A stretch of 64,000 nucleotides of DNA from Podarcis raffonei (GCF_027172205.1 NC_070614.1:35330001-35394000); one strand, 5' to 3'; counted from the stretch's first letter, positions 1 through 11,574 are shown. Numbers and translations: made by a program. The notes: a model not told the origin generated them from the sequence alone.

Positions 1-545
1 CACCACCCAGACCATTCCATTGTACCTACACAACCTCCCAAAATTTCAACACCTCTTGCGATGGTTTGACCCCTTTCTGTTTTAACAGTACAAATTCTAC
101 AAACACCTTCCATATCTCCTCAAAATAATTTCTCCTGCGTGTTCCCCATCTTATCTTAATGACCCATGTTAATTTATCATTAAAAGCTATATCCCACACC
201 TCTTTATACCGTTCTCTCATTTTATATTCTGCTTGCCCCTTCCACTTCTTAGCTATCACAATTCATGAAGTTGTCAATAAATTTGAGCAAGTCCTTCGTA
301 GCCTGCGAACCTTCCACCCCATCGTAAATTGATAATAATGCTACCTCCGGACTTTCAGCCAGCTTTAACACAGTGATTTCTGTTATCTCCTTAAACACCC
401 TTTGCCAGAAAAACTGTAGTATTTACACCCCCGCCACGTGACCATAATTCCCAGTTTCCTGGTACCCCCTCCAACATAACACCAAATATTCCTTTTTTAT
501 TTGATTTCACCGGCCTGCCAAACAACCATTTCTCAGCTCCCCTCT
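1..545 (-). mobile_element. L1-type LINE ORF2 3' fragment, cut by the window edge
   Basis: Read on the minus strand, this translates in broken frames to L1-like ORF2 C-terminal sequence, including NWELWSRGGGVNTTVF, KKWKGQAEYKMRERYKEVW and LTWVIKIRWGTRR. It starts within about 20-70 bp of the CSTF2 stop codon and lies in the same orientation. The AATAAA on the minus strand at 496-501 falls inside it. The other end is outside the window, so a target-site duplication cannot be checked. The L1 class is inferred from the protein pattern. Confidence 0.7.
496..501 (-). terminator. Candidate poly(A) signal AATAAA for CSTF2
   Basis: This is the first AATAAA downstream of the CSTF2 stop codon, about 62 nt past it. 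It sits within sequence that reads as L1 ORF2. If used, the CSTF2 3' UTR would be very short and supplied by the transposon. Whether it is used cannot be told from sequence. Confidence 0.35.
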
Positions 546-562
546 TACCCAGAGAGTGCAGA

Positions 563-3500
563 TCAAGGGGCACTGGTGGACTTCTGTATCTGCTCTTTCA
601 GGATCAGGATGCTCTGCCTTTGCTCTGGAGGCAACATAGCTATCTGGTCTGCCGTCAGCTGGAGGACCTGCATGATGAGTGCGGCCTATGAAGAGATGAG
701 AAAAACTGAAAAGGGTGTATTCAGACCAATTGTTGTTTTTTTCCTAGAAAGGACTTGGCAATTGAATTACACTAAAAAATAAAAAAATACTAATAGCCAC
801 ACACGGGCAGCATATTACATGCCAAAAGCTAGTTTGAAAAGATCTGCAAAGCACATTGTGTTGTAAGTTGAGGGATGCACTCTACAACAATTTCTCATTC
901 CAGAGCCTTGAAGCCACCACTGAAAACACCTTGCTCCTACTGCCACCAATTCTGCCTCCAGCAGTGGCCAGCAGCACTTTCCTGGCCTCTTGCCACTGGT
1001 GCTACTGGGGAGTCCTAGGAGGAAGGGGTGATGAGGTGGAGGCACACTGGTGGGAGTGCAGGATTGGCTCCACCAGTGCATCTGAACTACGCTGACCTCC
1101 CCTGTGATGGGAGGTCATGTAAGCGCTGCCACCCTGTCCTGCTGACCGCTACTGCTTGCCTCTTTAATGGAGAACTCAAAGAAGGCAACAATGTTTGGCT
1201 TACCTTTTCATGATCCTGGGGTGTTACCTGGTTTTGGCCAGGACTGAACCCTCCAGGCTGGCCAGCTGCTGGTACGCTTGGTCCTGGCATGCCTCCAGCC
1301 TGCATTGCTGCGGCAGGCATGTTAGGCACCTGTGAACACAAAGAATGATTTCTGAAAATGTATTGCCCCCTCCTTGGTCACATGGATGCAAATGGCTAAC
1401 ATTCACAGGGTCTCTGAAAGCAACTCCAGGTCCTACTAGCTGCACCACCTCTGAACACTGAGTTGGGGGGTGGGGGGAACCATGGGAAAAGTAAGACAGC
1501 AAGCCTTTGATTAGAAAAGCACATGGGGACGTGGCCGGTAGCAATTCACTAACCACAGCCAATATAATTTCCGACCACAACTTGAAAAGAAATAGATCAC
1601 CACTCCTGCTCCCTTCCCCAATGCATGGATTTTCCAGCCAACGACTTAGAAAGGATTAAGTATAACTGTTAGGAAAAGCTTGGCAGAGTATTAGGAGAGA
1701 ATCCCTAATTTCCACAGTCAGCTCCCCAGCTAAGGACTCAGCTCTCTCTAATGATCTCTCATACTACTGGGTTCTGAGCTTTGCACTAGGAATTGTTCTC
1801 TGCTGCAAAGGCACAGGGCCGGCCAGAGTGTTTGCCTTTCCATCCAGCACAGGGGTTGGGAACCTGTGACACAACTCCCCACCTTCAAATGTTGCTGGAC
1901 TATGAATCTAGTAATCACCGATCAAACTTTGCTGGGGCTGATAAGAGCTAGAGTCCAGCAATCTCAGGAGGGGCGCAAGTTCCCCATCCTTGCTCTAGAG
2001 CACGGTTTCCCAAACTTGGATCTCCAGCTGTTTTTGGACTACATTTCCCATCAGCCTTGACTGCTGGTCCTGCTAGCTAGGGGTGATGGGAGTTGTAGTC
2101 CAAAAAACAGCTGGCAACCCAAGTTTGGGAAACCCTGGTCTAGAGTTTTATCTAAGCGATCAGTCAACCCTGAAGCCACTTCCTGTCTTGGTCAGGAACC
2201 AACTAGGGGGAGCATTCAAGATGAAGATTCCTCTCCCACCTCCATTTGGAGATTGGATTGTTATGCCAATCGGCTGGCGTGACCAACTGAGGCTGTCCTT
2301 GCACTGGCAACAAGGACCTCTCAGTGAAAATGCAACAGATCACGGTTGCCCCACATACCTGTCGAGGCCCCTGCGAGACAGTGGATGCCATGCTAAGAGG
2401 TCCAGGGCCTTGAATGCCTCCAGTCATTGGACCCCTTGGATTGGGGCCAGGGCCCCTAGAGTCCATGCCTCTGGGTTCCATCCCCCTGGGGGGCTCCATC
2501 CCCCTGGGTGGCTCCATGCCTCTGGGGGGCTCCATCCCCCTGGGCTCCATGCCCCGAGGTGGTTCCATGCCTCTGGGCTCCATCCCACGAGGCTCCATGC
2601 CCCGAGATTCCATTCCTCTGGGCTCCATGCCCCGCATTTCCATCACTCTGGGCTCCATTCCTCTGGGCTCCATCCCTCGGGGTTCCATGCCCCTGGCATC
2701 CATCACTCTGGGCTCCATTCCCCTGGGCTCCATTCCTCTGGGCTCCATGCCCCTGCCATCCATGCCTCGGGGCTCCATTCCCCTTGGATCTCTTCCACCT
2801 GCATTGAAGACCATCAAACTTAACACATCTGATAGACAGAGAAGCAAACCTGGGAGTTACTTGCCCAAGTTAGGGGGGAATGAAATAACTGATTGTACCA
2901 GTTTGATTTTTAACATTTTTGTGGCTTGATTTTGTGCGTGTTTGTAGCCTATAGGGCTTGTAGCCAGGGAAGTTTTGCTTTGTGGCGAGGATACAATTTG
3001 ATCCTCTAGAACATGGTATACTTGTATAATGATTTCTATTCGTTATTGTGTGGTTTATCGTACAAGTTATTTTATTATCTGCATCTGTTACAAAGGGGAA
3101 CAAAACACTAACTGCTATTCATTTCTTATATCACTCCCCTGAGGGATCCTTTACTGTGCTGGGATTTATACCGCTGGCATTAAATAAACGTCCCTTTTCA
3201 TTTGACCCTGAAACCGTCTCTCACCTCGGGTGTCCATCATGGGGCCTCGTGGCTCTCCCATCAAAGGCCTTGGTTCTCCCATTGGCCCACCTCTCATTTC
3301 GTGGGGCGGCGGCCCACGATTGTCATGGCCAGCCATGTGGTGCATGGGGGGGCCCTGGTGAGGAGGCCCCTGGTGCGATGGCCCAAGGTAACCCCTGCAG
3401 AAGAGGAGGGGGAGGGAGGGGGTGGAGGAGGAGAAAAGACATCAAAACCCAGTTTCCATTCTTCTCGCACAGCAAACAAGGTGAGACAATCTCTGCCTGG

Positions 3501-6500
3501 ACTTCACGCCCTTCCAAGAGGCAAGTAGGAGGCTCAAATGTTACTGCATGACAAGAAGAAAAAATGCACTGCAACAAAACAACATTCTGCACACATAAAA
3601 GAAGATGGCCGGCAGAAGAGTTCCAGCCAGTAATTATAATTTAACCGTTTTCATGTTATTCTATTTTATTAAAGCAACTAGAAAAAAAATATTATGATGG
3701 GAAGTTCCCACACAGGTGAAGGGAAGCAGTGGGGAGGAGGGGAAGGTTAGGTTGAATTTGGGAAATAAAATAATATATGGGACAGCAAAGGATATAATAG
3801 ATTCTTATAGAATAGTAATATATTGTACCCAGAATAGAAGTTCAAAAGGGGAAGTAAATGTATTTTCAGTATTTTCATTGTTGTAATAATTATTATTTCT
3901 TATTGGTAGAAGGCAATGTTAATTTAGACTTCTTTATTTTGCTGTCTGTATAATTTTCGTAAGTCAATAAAAAAAAAAAAATAGAAGTTCCAGGCCCTTC
4001 TGCCTACCTGGGTTCCACTTCTCCAGTGACTGACAGCAGAGTTCCCCCACGTGGATCATTTGGGGCGTCTCCCAGAAGGCCTCGGGGTGGTGGACCACTA
4101 GCTGGCATTGGCCCACGCTGCATGGGGGCCCGTGGATCCGGCATAGGCACTGTTGGGAGGGCAGATGGCAGGGGGAATTAAAATCATGGGAGAGAAGCGC
4201 GATTCCACTTTGTGAGCATTGGCTTCACTTGAGACGGAAGAGGGGGAAAGTCAGGCTTCACAGAGGGCAGGTATGCGCAGATGCAGTTGCAGAGAGATGG
4301 GTTAATTTCAAAAGCTCCAGGCTTTGAATTGCCTGCCACATACTCAACACTTGTCTTTGTTAACAACATGAGGAGACCAGGTGATCAAACGAACCTGCAA
4401 CAGGGAGCCTCCTTGCACAAAGATGGCGTTTCTCCCTCTCCCCACGACAGCATGTCCCACACCACTCTCTGAGCCATGTGGCCTACACCCCCAAAGTAAG
4501 CAGAGGCCTTGTCTTGCATACTCCCCCCAGGGCATGCAATGAGCAAGGGGAGCCAACCGCAACTACAGGTACCTTGTACTCGCTCAATAGAGGAAGGCCT
4601 GGCAGGTCCCACGGGAGAGAGCTGCAGGTTCCCTGGCCCGGCAGCAGGAAGAGAGGGAGAAAGAGCAGACACATCAACAGGAGGTGCACTTGCTGCATCT
4701 GCGTGTGCATAGACACACACCTGCCTAGAGTGCCCCTTACTCTTCTTCTGGAACAGCTCTGGAGACACTTCCCTTTAAATGAAAGGAGGGACCACCCCCT
4801 CAGAATATGATTCCATAGTGGGGCAGTGCCTACACTTTGGAATTCCCTGCCTATTGATGTCAAGCCAGTAGGCCTTCACTGTCCTCTTTTCCGCGCCTGC
4901 TAAAACCTTCTTGTTTAGACAAGCCTATCCAGATGACTAAGAAAGTTGAGGCAATTTTAATCTGTTTTAGTATTTTAACTTTAGCAAGTTTTAAAGTACG
5001 GTTGTAAATGTTTTCCTGATTACAGCAGCCAACGTAATGCTTTGTGTTTCTGTTTCTTGAAAGTCTTCATGCATGGTAGCTTTTTATTCCAATTGCAAAG
5101 TAGACTTTTGTGTATTTCCCCCCTGGTCATTTTATGTTGATCTTTGGACTCGGAATAACTATACGTAAAAGTTTGATATAGTTCTCAGTGCTACTGACAT
5201 TAGGGGCCACATAGCTGCAAACAGTAACAAGACTCTTGCTTGTAGCCAAGCCTTCTTAGGAGCAGCACATAAAAGAAACTGTCCCGTTCTCTCCCCTGAC
5301 TGGGGGCATCCATTGATCCTTCAGTGTTTATCTGGACCTCCTTTTTGGTGGTGATCTGCATCAGCCACCCAAGAGGAAGCGTGCTGGGTTCATACATAAC
5401 ACCAAGTCATAGTTTAAAACAAACCATAGCTCCAGATAGTGGTTTGCTGACAGTGAAGAAACTATCGCTCAGCTTCTGGACAGGCTTCACACACAACACA
5501 CACAGTAAACTATGGCTTAGCTTTATGTGTGAATCAGGCCAAAAAAAGGCTATATAACAAATACGAATGGGGACTCTTTGAGCATGAGAAACACAGGTAC
5601 AAACCCCGTCCCCCCACTTAGCAACAAAGCTCAGTAAAGATGCCATCCTTTGCATGGCTTATTGAGAATAAGCTCTCCTTAACTCAGAGCTGGGCTATTG
5701 GTCTCTCCTTCCCCCATCAGTTATTACTGAGAATACTACTACAACTTGCCCCTGGGACCTGACAGGAAAAAGTAATAAATAAATGCAAAAAATAGACTTG
5801 TTTCTTTATGTCCATCAGCTCCATGAGCTTCTGGGAGCACCTGGAGGTTGGAGCCTCAGGGCTAAAATGGGATTTGCAGGCTGGCTCAAAAAGGCAATTC
5901 CAAAAGGATGTTTTGTTACTTGCTGCAGAACCAGAGGTAGATTTCAGTGCAACCAGGTGGAATAACAAACATGCAGCAACGTCTACACACACACACAAAC
6001 CCCTTGGCCTCCACCACCAGAACAAAGCAAGCCCATTAACTTTGTATGAAAGAAAAAGGAGGGAGTGGGAAGCATTTCAAGGAGTGACGCCCTCTGCTGG
6101 CTAAGTGACAGAAGGCAGCCATATGCTTTACCTTGACCACGTTCCAAGAGCATCGGGCCACCTCCTGGCATGCCACCTGGGGAGAAAAAGAGCCGTGTTA
6201 AGCAAAGGAGGCACTGGGTTGATTATGGGGGTGTGCTGGGAGACTCAGGGATTCAAAACCAGTCTTGCAAACAAGCCAACAAGTACCCTGCAATTTATTT
6301 ATGTTTACTAGTCCACTATCAGACCAGAAGCCTGTGTTTCCATGCTGGATGTGGAAAGAAGGAAAGCCTCATCTTCCTAGAAGGCCACTGAAAGAAGAGA
6401 AGGAAAAAAGCATTCTACCATGCCTCTTCCTCCAGCATTCTCCAGTGAGAAAGAGGCTTTCCTTCTCCCATACCTAGCACAGAAGTGGGCTGCAGGAGGG

Positions 6501-9500
6501 AGGATGTGAGCAACCCATCTCTCCTCCTCTAGCTCTCTTGCTCCCTCACATGGAGTTCTTGAATGCCTGCGTTGTCAGATGAGTTGTTAAATAAAAAGCT
6601 GATTTAAAACAGCAAAGTGAAAGCCCAGCAAGGCACGCAAAAGACAAAGATAAATAAAATAAAACCAAGAAAGAAGGGGTTTTTTAAATGTTAGAAAATG
6701 AAAATAAACAAATTGTATTGCTATCATCCACATCAGATCACTAAATATTATCAACACCAATTATCTCAATTTTCATCCTGGCTAAACCACTTAACCCTAT
6801 GCATGTTTCTTAAGATGTTCGACATTCACTGGTGCTGACCCAGAGTTATGTGTGAACAGGATTATAGTCTTCCAGTGTTGCCATCCTTGATTCCATTTCT
6901 CGCCATGTGTGGCCAAATTCAGCCCTTTCCTGCCCTGAGGTTTCCTGTATCTCCTTATCCCTGGAACCCAGAGACCCTGAGTCAAAAATTATGACTGCCA
7001 AATCAATGATAGATGTTGGGAAAGATCCATACTCACCTCCAGGAGCCAAGGGGCCGGGGCCAGAGCTTGGCATTTGCCCTGGGGCTGGCACTCCTCCCTG
7101 CATGGGTGGCTGCATCATAGGGGGGGCTCCATTGACATGCATGCCCCCCTGCTTGGAAAGAGGGAATGAAAACAGATTGTGAGGCCTTATTCTCACTCAG
7201 GTGGGCAATTGATTTCTGGTCCTAAGTTTGTCCCTACTTTATTAACCCGTTTAAATGCTAATACAACAAATATAGCTACTAATAAAGAACTAATAAAAAC
7301 TCTGTGAAATTTATCAAATTATTTATAACAGATGTATTCATGTTCAATAAAGGTTTGGCTAAAACCATCATAAAAACAACAAATAGGAAAGGACATCAAC
7401 AGATTGTGACATAGACAACTAGCGTATCATTTACAACTGGGAAATAAGACTCAGCCCACAGAGCAAGGGATAAGATTCTACTCAAAGCAACAAACTCTTA
7501 CTATTGGTTGTGGCTGGGAGGAGGGGACGTTTGGCTGGTTCATCTGTGCATTTGGACCAGGACCAGGCCCAGGCCCTGGTCCGGGTCCAGGCCCAGGCCC
7601 GGGACCTTGCCCAGGCCCAGGCCCTTGTCCTGGACCCGCTTGCAGGCCGCTTGGAATCAGAGCTGGGACGGTCGTCTGCCGATGCAAGATTTTCTAGGGA
7701 AGGGAAATGGCAGAGTAAAGCCTATTAAGTGTTTATGTTGCAGAAACACATGGCCCCACCTCGGGGGCAACATCCCACCCCCCACCCAGCTTCCCCAAGG
7801 CAAGAGATGTCGCAAGCATACCAGAGCGATCTCCGGATCCACAATCCGCATCACCACCTGGGCCTGCAGCAGGGCATAGGCGAGCTGAGGGTTCTGCAGC
7901 AGCATGCTCCGAGCCTCCTGAGGACTGTTCTGGACACAGAGCTGGAGAGAGAAAGAGAAAGGATGGGAAAGCACACAGGGCAGCTGGATTGAAATCCCCC
8001 AGCATTTAAAGCAGGTGTGGAGAACATTTGGCCCTCCCAATGTGGCTAAACTGCAACTCCCATTAGCCCTAGCAAGCACAGCCAATGGGCAGGGGTGATG
8101 GAGAGCTGTAGTTCAGCAATATTGGGGGGGGGGCATAGAGCATTTCTCCCCAGTCCAGGCTATTATTATTATTAATAAACTTTTACTATTATTAATAAAA
8201 TATTATTATTATTAATAAACTGTTCCTCATCAAAAGATCTCAGGGCAGTTCACAATTAGAAACACACAAATAAACTCGAGAGAAGACGTGGGAAACTATT
8301 TCATATCTCTGGTAGCCACAGGGAAGCCTTCTCCTCTACTGCCATACTGTCCACTGACCTTCATCTGCTTCATCAGTTCAAACATCTGCTCTGGTGGGAG
8401 GCTGGCAACAGCCCTGCTGATGGACTCGGGAGCATCTTCAGGGTTCACAGGCTCTCCATAGGGTGACTCAATGATGGGGGCCCCAGTGCCCAGGCCTAGT
8501 AGAGAAGATTGGGTTAGAACCAGAGATCTTCACCTTGTCATGCACACCTTGAGTGGCAGCACATGGCAGCTGCTGCCCCCCCCCCTTCCACAAGGCCTTC
8601 AGACTCACTCTTCAGCTCTTCTTTGTTCTTCTCACTGGCTGCATTGTCCACACGCAGGGCTCTCCCACTGAACTCACGTCCATTCAGATTCCGCATGGCA
8701 CTGAGTGCCGTCTCCTGGTCTTGATATTCACAAAAGCCATAACCTTTTGGTTTGCCCGTCTCTCGGTCATACACCAATCTAGCCAACAAGCACAGAAAAC
8801 AAACTATAATGAGCAGAAAGGCAAGAGAGGAAGGGGAAAGGGTTTCGTGAAAACTGGGGATCATATATACTGTCCTATTATATAGGAAGCTACCTTAAGT
8901 CAGGTTAGTTTATTTGTCTATCCAGTTCAGTATTATTTACTGGCAGCATCTCTCCAGGGTCTCAAAGAGACAAAAGCTTTCCCCCACATATGATATCTCA
9001 AGGATAAGGAACCTGTTGCCCTCTGGATGTTCTTGGACTGCAACGTTCATCATCTCTGACCACTGGGATTATGGCAAATGGGAGATATGAGTCCAATGAC
9101 TTCTGGAGCACCACAGATTCCTCATCCCTGTGCTACCTTAACATTTTATTGGAGGTTTGTAATATTTATATTCCACCTTTCTTTCAAGGAGTTCAAGTTG
9201 GTATACATAGCTACCCCACCCATTTTATCTTCACAACAACTATGTGAAGCAAGTTGGACTGAGAAGTGCAAGAGACTGAAGGTGGGACCTTCTGCATACA
9301 AAGTGCTTAATACTTCTCAGTTAAATTTCTCAGCCAAGATTCCCCACCCCTGACTTAAGATCCCCTAGTATCTACCACCACCACCACCACCCATGCCACA
9401 TCCTCATCCAGCTTTCTCAGCCCTTCAGACTCAGCTTCTCTGATTCAGGAAATCCTAACAGGCATATGTCTCACCGGAAACTGACGACAGGCCCAACCTC

Positions 9501-10651
9501 TGAGAAAATGTCCTTTAACTGCTCTTCTGTGGCTTCATATGGGATGTTCCCCACTATTGGAGAGATGGGAGCAGATTGTGAGCACCAGCAGCATTACTGG
9601 AATAAGTGGGACATCTTTTCAAACATAGGTCAAGGCATACATCTTCCATCAGGAATTTCGAAATGGAAAATGGTTTTAGTGTTGGTTATTTGTTTCCCAG
9701 TCTCAATTACTGAAGGCACTGATTAAGCAGAGTTTTGAAGTATTTTATTTAGAACCAATCCTCCAGCAAAGAGTAAGAAACCCAAATTAGGCCCTGAGCA
9801 CTAGATCATCTCGTGTTACTGCCCAGCTTTTACAACGTTTACTCTCAATTTTAGGCAAGAGGCGTTAGAATATGTATGCATTTGAAGGCAATGACCTAGC
9901 AAGCAAACGGTAGGCCATACCAACACATACTTTACAATATTTGCTAAGCACATGGAGAACAGCATACGTGAGGGAATGATAATCAACAACAAGGAACTTA
10001 GTTCTACTGTTTCTTTCAATAGCAGTGTACAAGGGAAACTTAAGAGAGTCTTTGGAAGCATCCTTGGAAGAAAGCTTGCCCATGACTACTGATCTCCCAC
10101 TGCAATGCACAGCTTGAAATGGCAGGTTGGGTAGTCTTTTCAGGCAGCACAACTTTGGCAAAACTATGTGCTATGAGGCAAACACAGTTTCCCTTATAAT
10201 GCCTAGGATTTGTATTGGGAGCTAATGCCCAAAATGTTTGAAAGGCACCAACTCTGGCAAAGCTGGACTAGAGTTGACAGAACAGCGCTGTGCACGGAGT
10301 CTCTCCATGGAGTCGGAGGTAAAGGGGAGGTGGGAAAGAGCCAGAGCAGCCACTGCTCTTCCCACCCCAAACTTCCTCCCTACACCTCCTAATCTCCCTT
10401 CCCTCCCTCTCCCATCCCTACCTACCTTCCTTCCTTCCTCCACTTCTACCTTTCCTTCCCCTTCCCCCGCCCCCTTTCCGCCTTCTCTCTCTCTCTCTCT
10501 CCCCTACCCTTTCCTCCCCCCACCTACTTTCCCCCGCCTTTCCCAAAGTGGGGGTTGAGCGGGGTGCTCTTCCCGCGCCCGCTCCGCCCTCACCGAAAAC
10601 GGAGCGCAGGGACCGGTCCACGGCGGGATCCCGCACGGAGAGCCCCGCCAT
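563..10651 (-). CDS. CSTF2: Cleavage stimulation factor subunit 2 (CstF-64), 13 coding exons
   Basis: CstF-64 binds the U/GU-rich element downstream of poly(A) sites and acts in the nuclear CstF complex. Coding exons, 5' to 3': 10594-10651, 9475-9553, 8609-8778, 8359-8495, 7822-7941, 7502-7693, 7037-7148, 6132-6176, 4008-4149, 3225-3394, 2359-2798, 1204-1329, 563-685. All have GT/AG borders and the frame closes, giving 637 aa against 577 in human. The start [19 protein letters not shown] matches the family. The RRM spans about residues 16-94, with VGNIPY (RNP2) and KGYGFCEY (RNP1). The hinge follows at about 108-200 ([27 protein letters not shown]), then a Gly/Pro-rich region, an MEPRG pentapeptide array (about 416-524), and the conserved C-terminal helical domain ending [11 protein letters not shown]. 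The multi-exon structure excludes a CSTF2T-type retrocopy. The extra length comes from a Gly-Pro tract and the enlarged MEPRG array. Confidence 0.95.
1850..1992. mobile_element. hAT-like self-complementary MITE
   Basis: The ends are imperfect inverted copies (caggggttgggaac and gttccccatccttg), and the arms are diverged versions of the gtccagcaa / ttgctggac type. It lies in the CSTF2 intron between exons 12 and 11, next to a second hairpin. No clear duplication was seen. Confidence 0.6.
2001..2137. mobile_element. hAT-like palindromic MITE with 8-bp duplication
   Basis: A near-perfect long hairpin: the arms carry tttcccaaacttgg / aagtttgggaaa and ctgtttttggactaca / gtagtccaaaaaacag. The flanks are ctctagag and gtctagag, an 8-bp target duplication with one mismatch, as expected for hAT elements. 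It lies in a CSTF2 intron. Confidence 0.75.
2359..2798 (-). CDS. CSTF2: CSTF2 exon encoding the MEPRG repeat array
   Basis: This 440-nt exon encodes 21 tandem units of the form M-E-P-R-G, with variants [30 protein letters not shown] and four MEPPRG hexamers. It corresponds to the MEARA/G repeat of mammalian CstF-64, a predicted long helix, but with proline in place of the first alanine and roughly twice the units of the human protein as I recall it. It begins in phase 1 (GGRDPRG) and ends GPRQ before a gtatgt donor. Open frames on the opposite strand (about 2083-2929) are by-products of the 15-bp period. Confidence 0.93.
3844..3979 (+). mobile_element. Short 5'-truncated LINE tail with poly(A) and target duplication
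   Basis: The segment ends with aataaaaaaaaaaaaa and is flanked by the same 11-mer, aatagaagttc, at 3833-3843 and 3980-3990. This is the signature of target-primed insertion. The body is too short to assign firmly; an L1 3' UTR is likely. It lies in the CSTF2 intron between exons 10 and 9. Confidence 0.5.
4815..5000 (+). mobile_element. CR1/L2-like LINE 3' tail
   Basis: The sequence resembles the common reptile LINE tail (ttggaattccctgcc ... aagcctatccagatgac ... attttaat). Related tails recur on both strands in this window. Assignment between CR1 and L2 is uncertain. It lies in a CSTF2 intron. Confidence 0.45.
7502..7693 (-). CDS. CSTF2: CSTF2 exon with a Gly-Pro/Gln tract
   Basis: The exon opens with the conserved KILHRQT segment that follows the hinge. 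It then encodes about 29 residues made almost only of Gly, Pro and a few Gln, before NAQMNQPN. The human protein has only a short Gly/Ser-rich stretch here (GAGPGSGS). The DNA is a degenerate hexamer array (GGN CCN), so replication slippage is the likely origin. Phase 0 on both sides. Confidence 0.9.
8012..8140. mobile_element. hAT-like hairpin MITE (degenerate)
   Basis: It has left-arm motifs tggagaacatttggccctccc and actgcaactcccattag, and the right arm carries gagctgtagttcagcaatatt. It is in the CSTF2 intron between exons 5 and 4 and is followed by an (ATT)n run at about 8160-8220. Confidence 0.5.
9005..9133. mobile_element. hAT-like hairpin MITE (degenerate)
   Basis: The sequence reads ggataaggaacctgttgccctctggatgt ... 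ctggagcaccacagattcctcatcc, the same family as other hairpins here but strongly diverged. It lies in the CSTF2 intron between exons 3 and 2. Confidence 0.5.
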
Positions 10652-11250
10652 CTTCCTCCCGCTCCAACTTGCTAACGCCTCCTCCTTTCTTCTTGTGGGG
10701 TCCCTTTCTTCCCCCTCCGGCCAGCAACACAACCCGCAAACGTTCGTTCCGCCTCTCAAGCCCAGCGCCTGACATTGATGTTTTAATATAACGTTTTCCC
10801 CTTCTCTTCCCTCCCACGCGCGCCCCGGCGTTTTGATGCGGGGTGGGGGGGGGAGGCAGGCCGATTTCCATAGCTGCTGTTTCTATGGCCGGGGGGTGGA
10901 GAGGTGCTGCTTTTTTCTATTTCTACTTTGGGGAATAGCATCTGAAATAGCTTCCGTGTGTTTTGCCTTTCAGGCGCTCCCCGGAATGACATAAAAAGTG
11001 GGGTTATTAACGTCGCAGTCTGGACCAGGCAGTCTTTCATTGCGTGTGTGCAACATTAAATGAGGCTCGAGTAGTTTGCCCCCAACAAACATGGCGGCTT
11101 TAGGGCCTCGCTAAAGGGCGGTGGCCATAGCAACCAGACAACGAGTCCGAAAAGATGGAAGGGCTCCTGTCTCCTTTTGCAACTGCTCGAGAGTGTGCCA
11201 TGGCCGCGCGAGAGAGAGCGGCGCGCATGTGTGACTTGTGGCAGGGGAAG
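10652..11250 (-). promoter_or_regulatory. GC-rich CSTF2 promoter region
   Basis: The sequence flanking CSTF2 exon 1 is GC-rich with frequent CpG, which is unusual in this mostly AT-rich window. It contains an aacatggcggctt motif (YY1-like, about 11089-11101) and CCAAT/GC-type elements, with no obvious TATA box. This is the expected form of a housekeeping promoter. I found no divergent gene on the plus strand. Confidence 0.55.
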
Positions 11251-11428
11251 AATTTGGGTGTTGCGCTGTTTTATTAAGGAAGGTTTTAATGTGTCCCGCG
11301 TGGAAGTGGACTCGAAAGACACGAGTGAAATTCCTCTGCAGCTGCTATAGATGCAGCAGCCTTTTCTTCACCGAGGGGTCGTCTGGGGGCATGAATGGAG
11401 CCCTGCGCCATCAGGGCGAAGAGGCAGC

Positions 11429-11569
11429 CGCTGGTAGAGTCGGAAGGGACCCCGAGAGTCATCTAGTCCAGCCCTCAGCAACAGTGCAGGGCATCTTTTT
11501 GCTCAACGTGGGGCTCAAATCCACGACCCTGCGATTAAGAGTCTCGTTCTATACCGACTGAGCTATTCC
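11429..11569 (-). mobile_element. tRNA-Lys(CUU)-derived SINE
   Basis: On the minus strand about 70 nt (11498-11568) match a lysine tRNA: tagctcagtcggtatagaac, then gactcttaatc with anticodon CTT, then ggtcgtggatttgagcc as a decayed B box. This head is joined to a body reading ctagatgactctcggggtcc and cttccgactctac. A real tRNA gene is unlikely because both the acceptor stem and the B box are altered. It lies about 0.8 kb upstream of CSTF2. Confidence 0.7.
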
Positions 11570-11574
11570 AGAAA

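Noticed and set aside
2083-2929. Long plus-strand open frames rich in Ser-Ile-Pro-Leu-Gly or His-Ala-Pro-Gly repeats
   Set aside because: They are antisense to the CSTF2 MEPRG exon. The 15-bp period keeps several frames open on both strands. There are no splice or start signals of their own.
9370-9395. (CCA)n run as a regulatory element
   Set aside because: A short simple repeat in a CSTF2 intron with no sign of function.
11498-11568. A functional tRNA-Lys gene
   Set aside because: The B box and the acceptor-stem pairing are altered, and the sequence continues directly into a SINE body.
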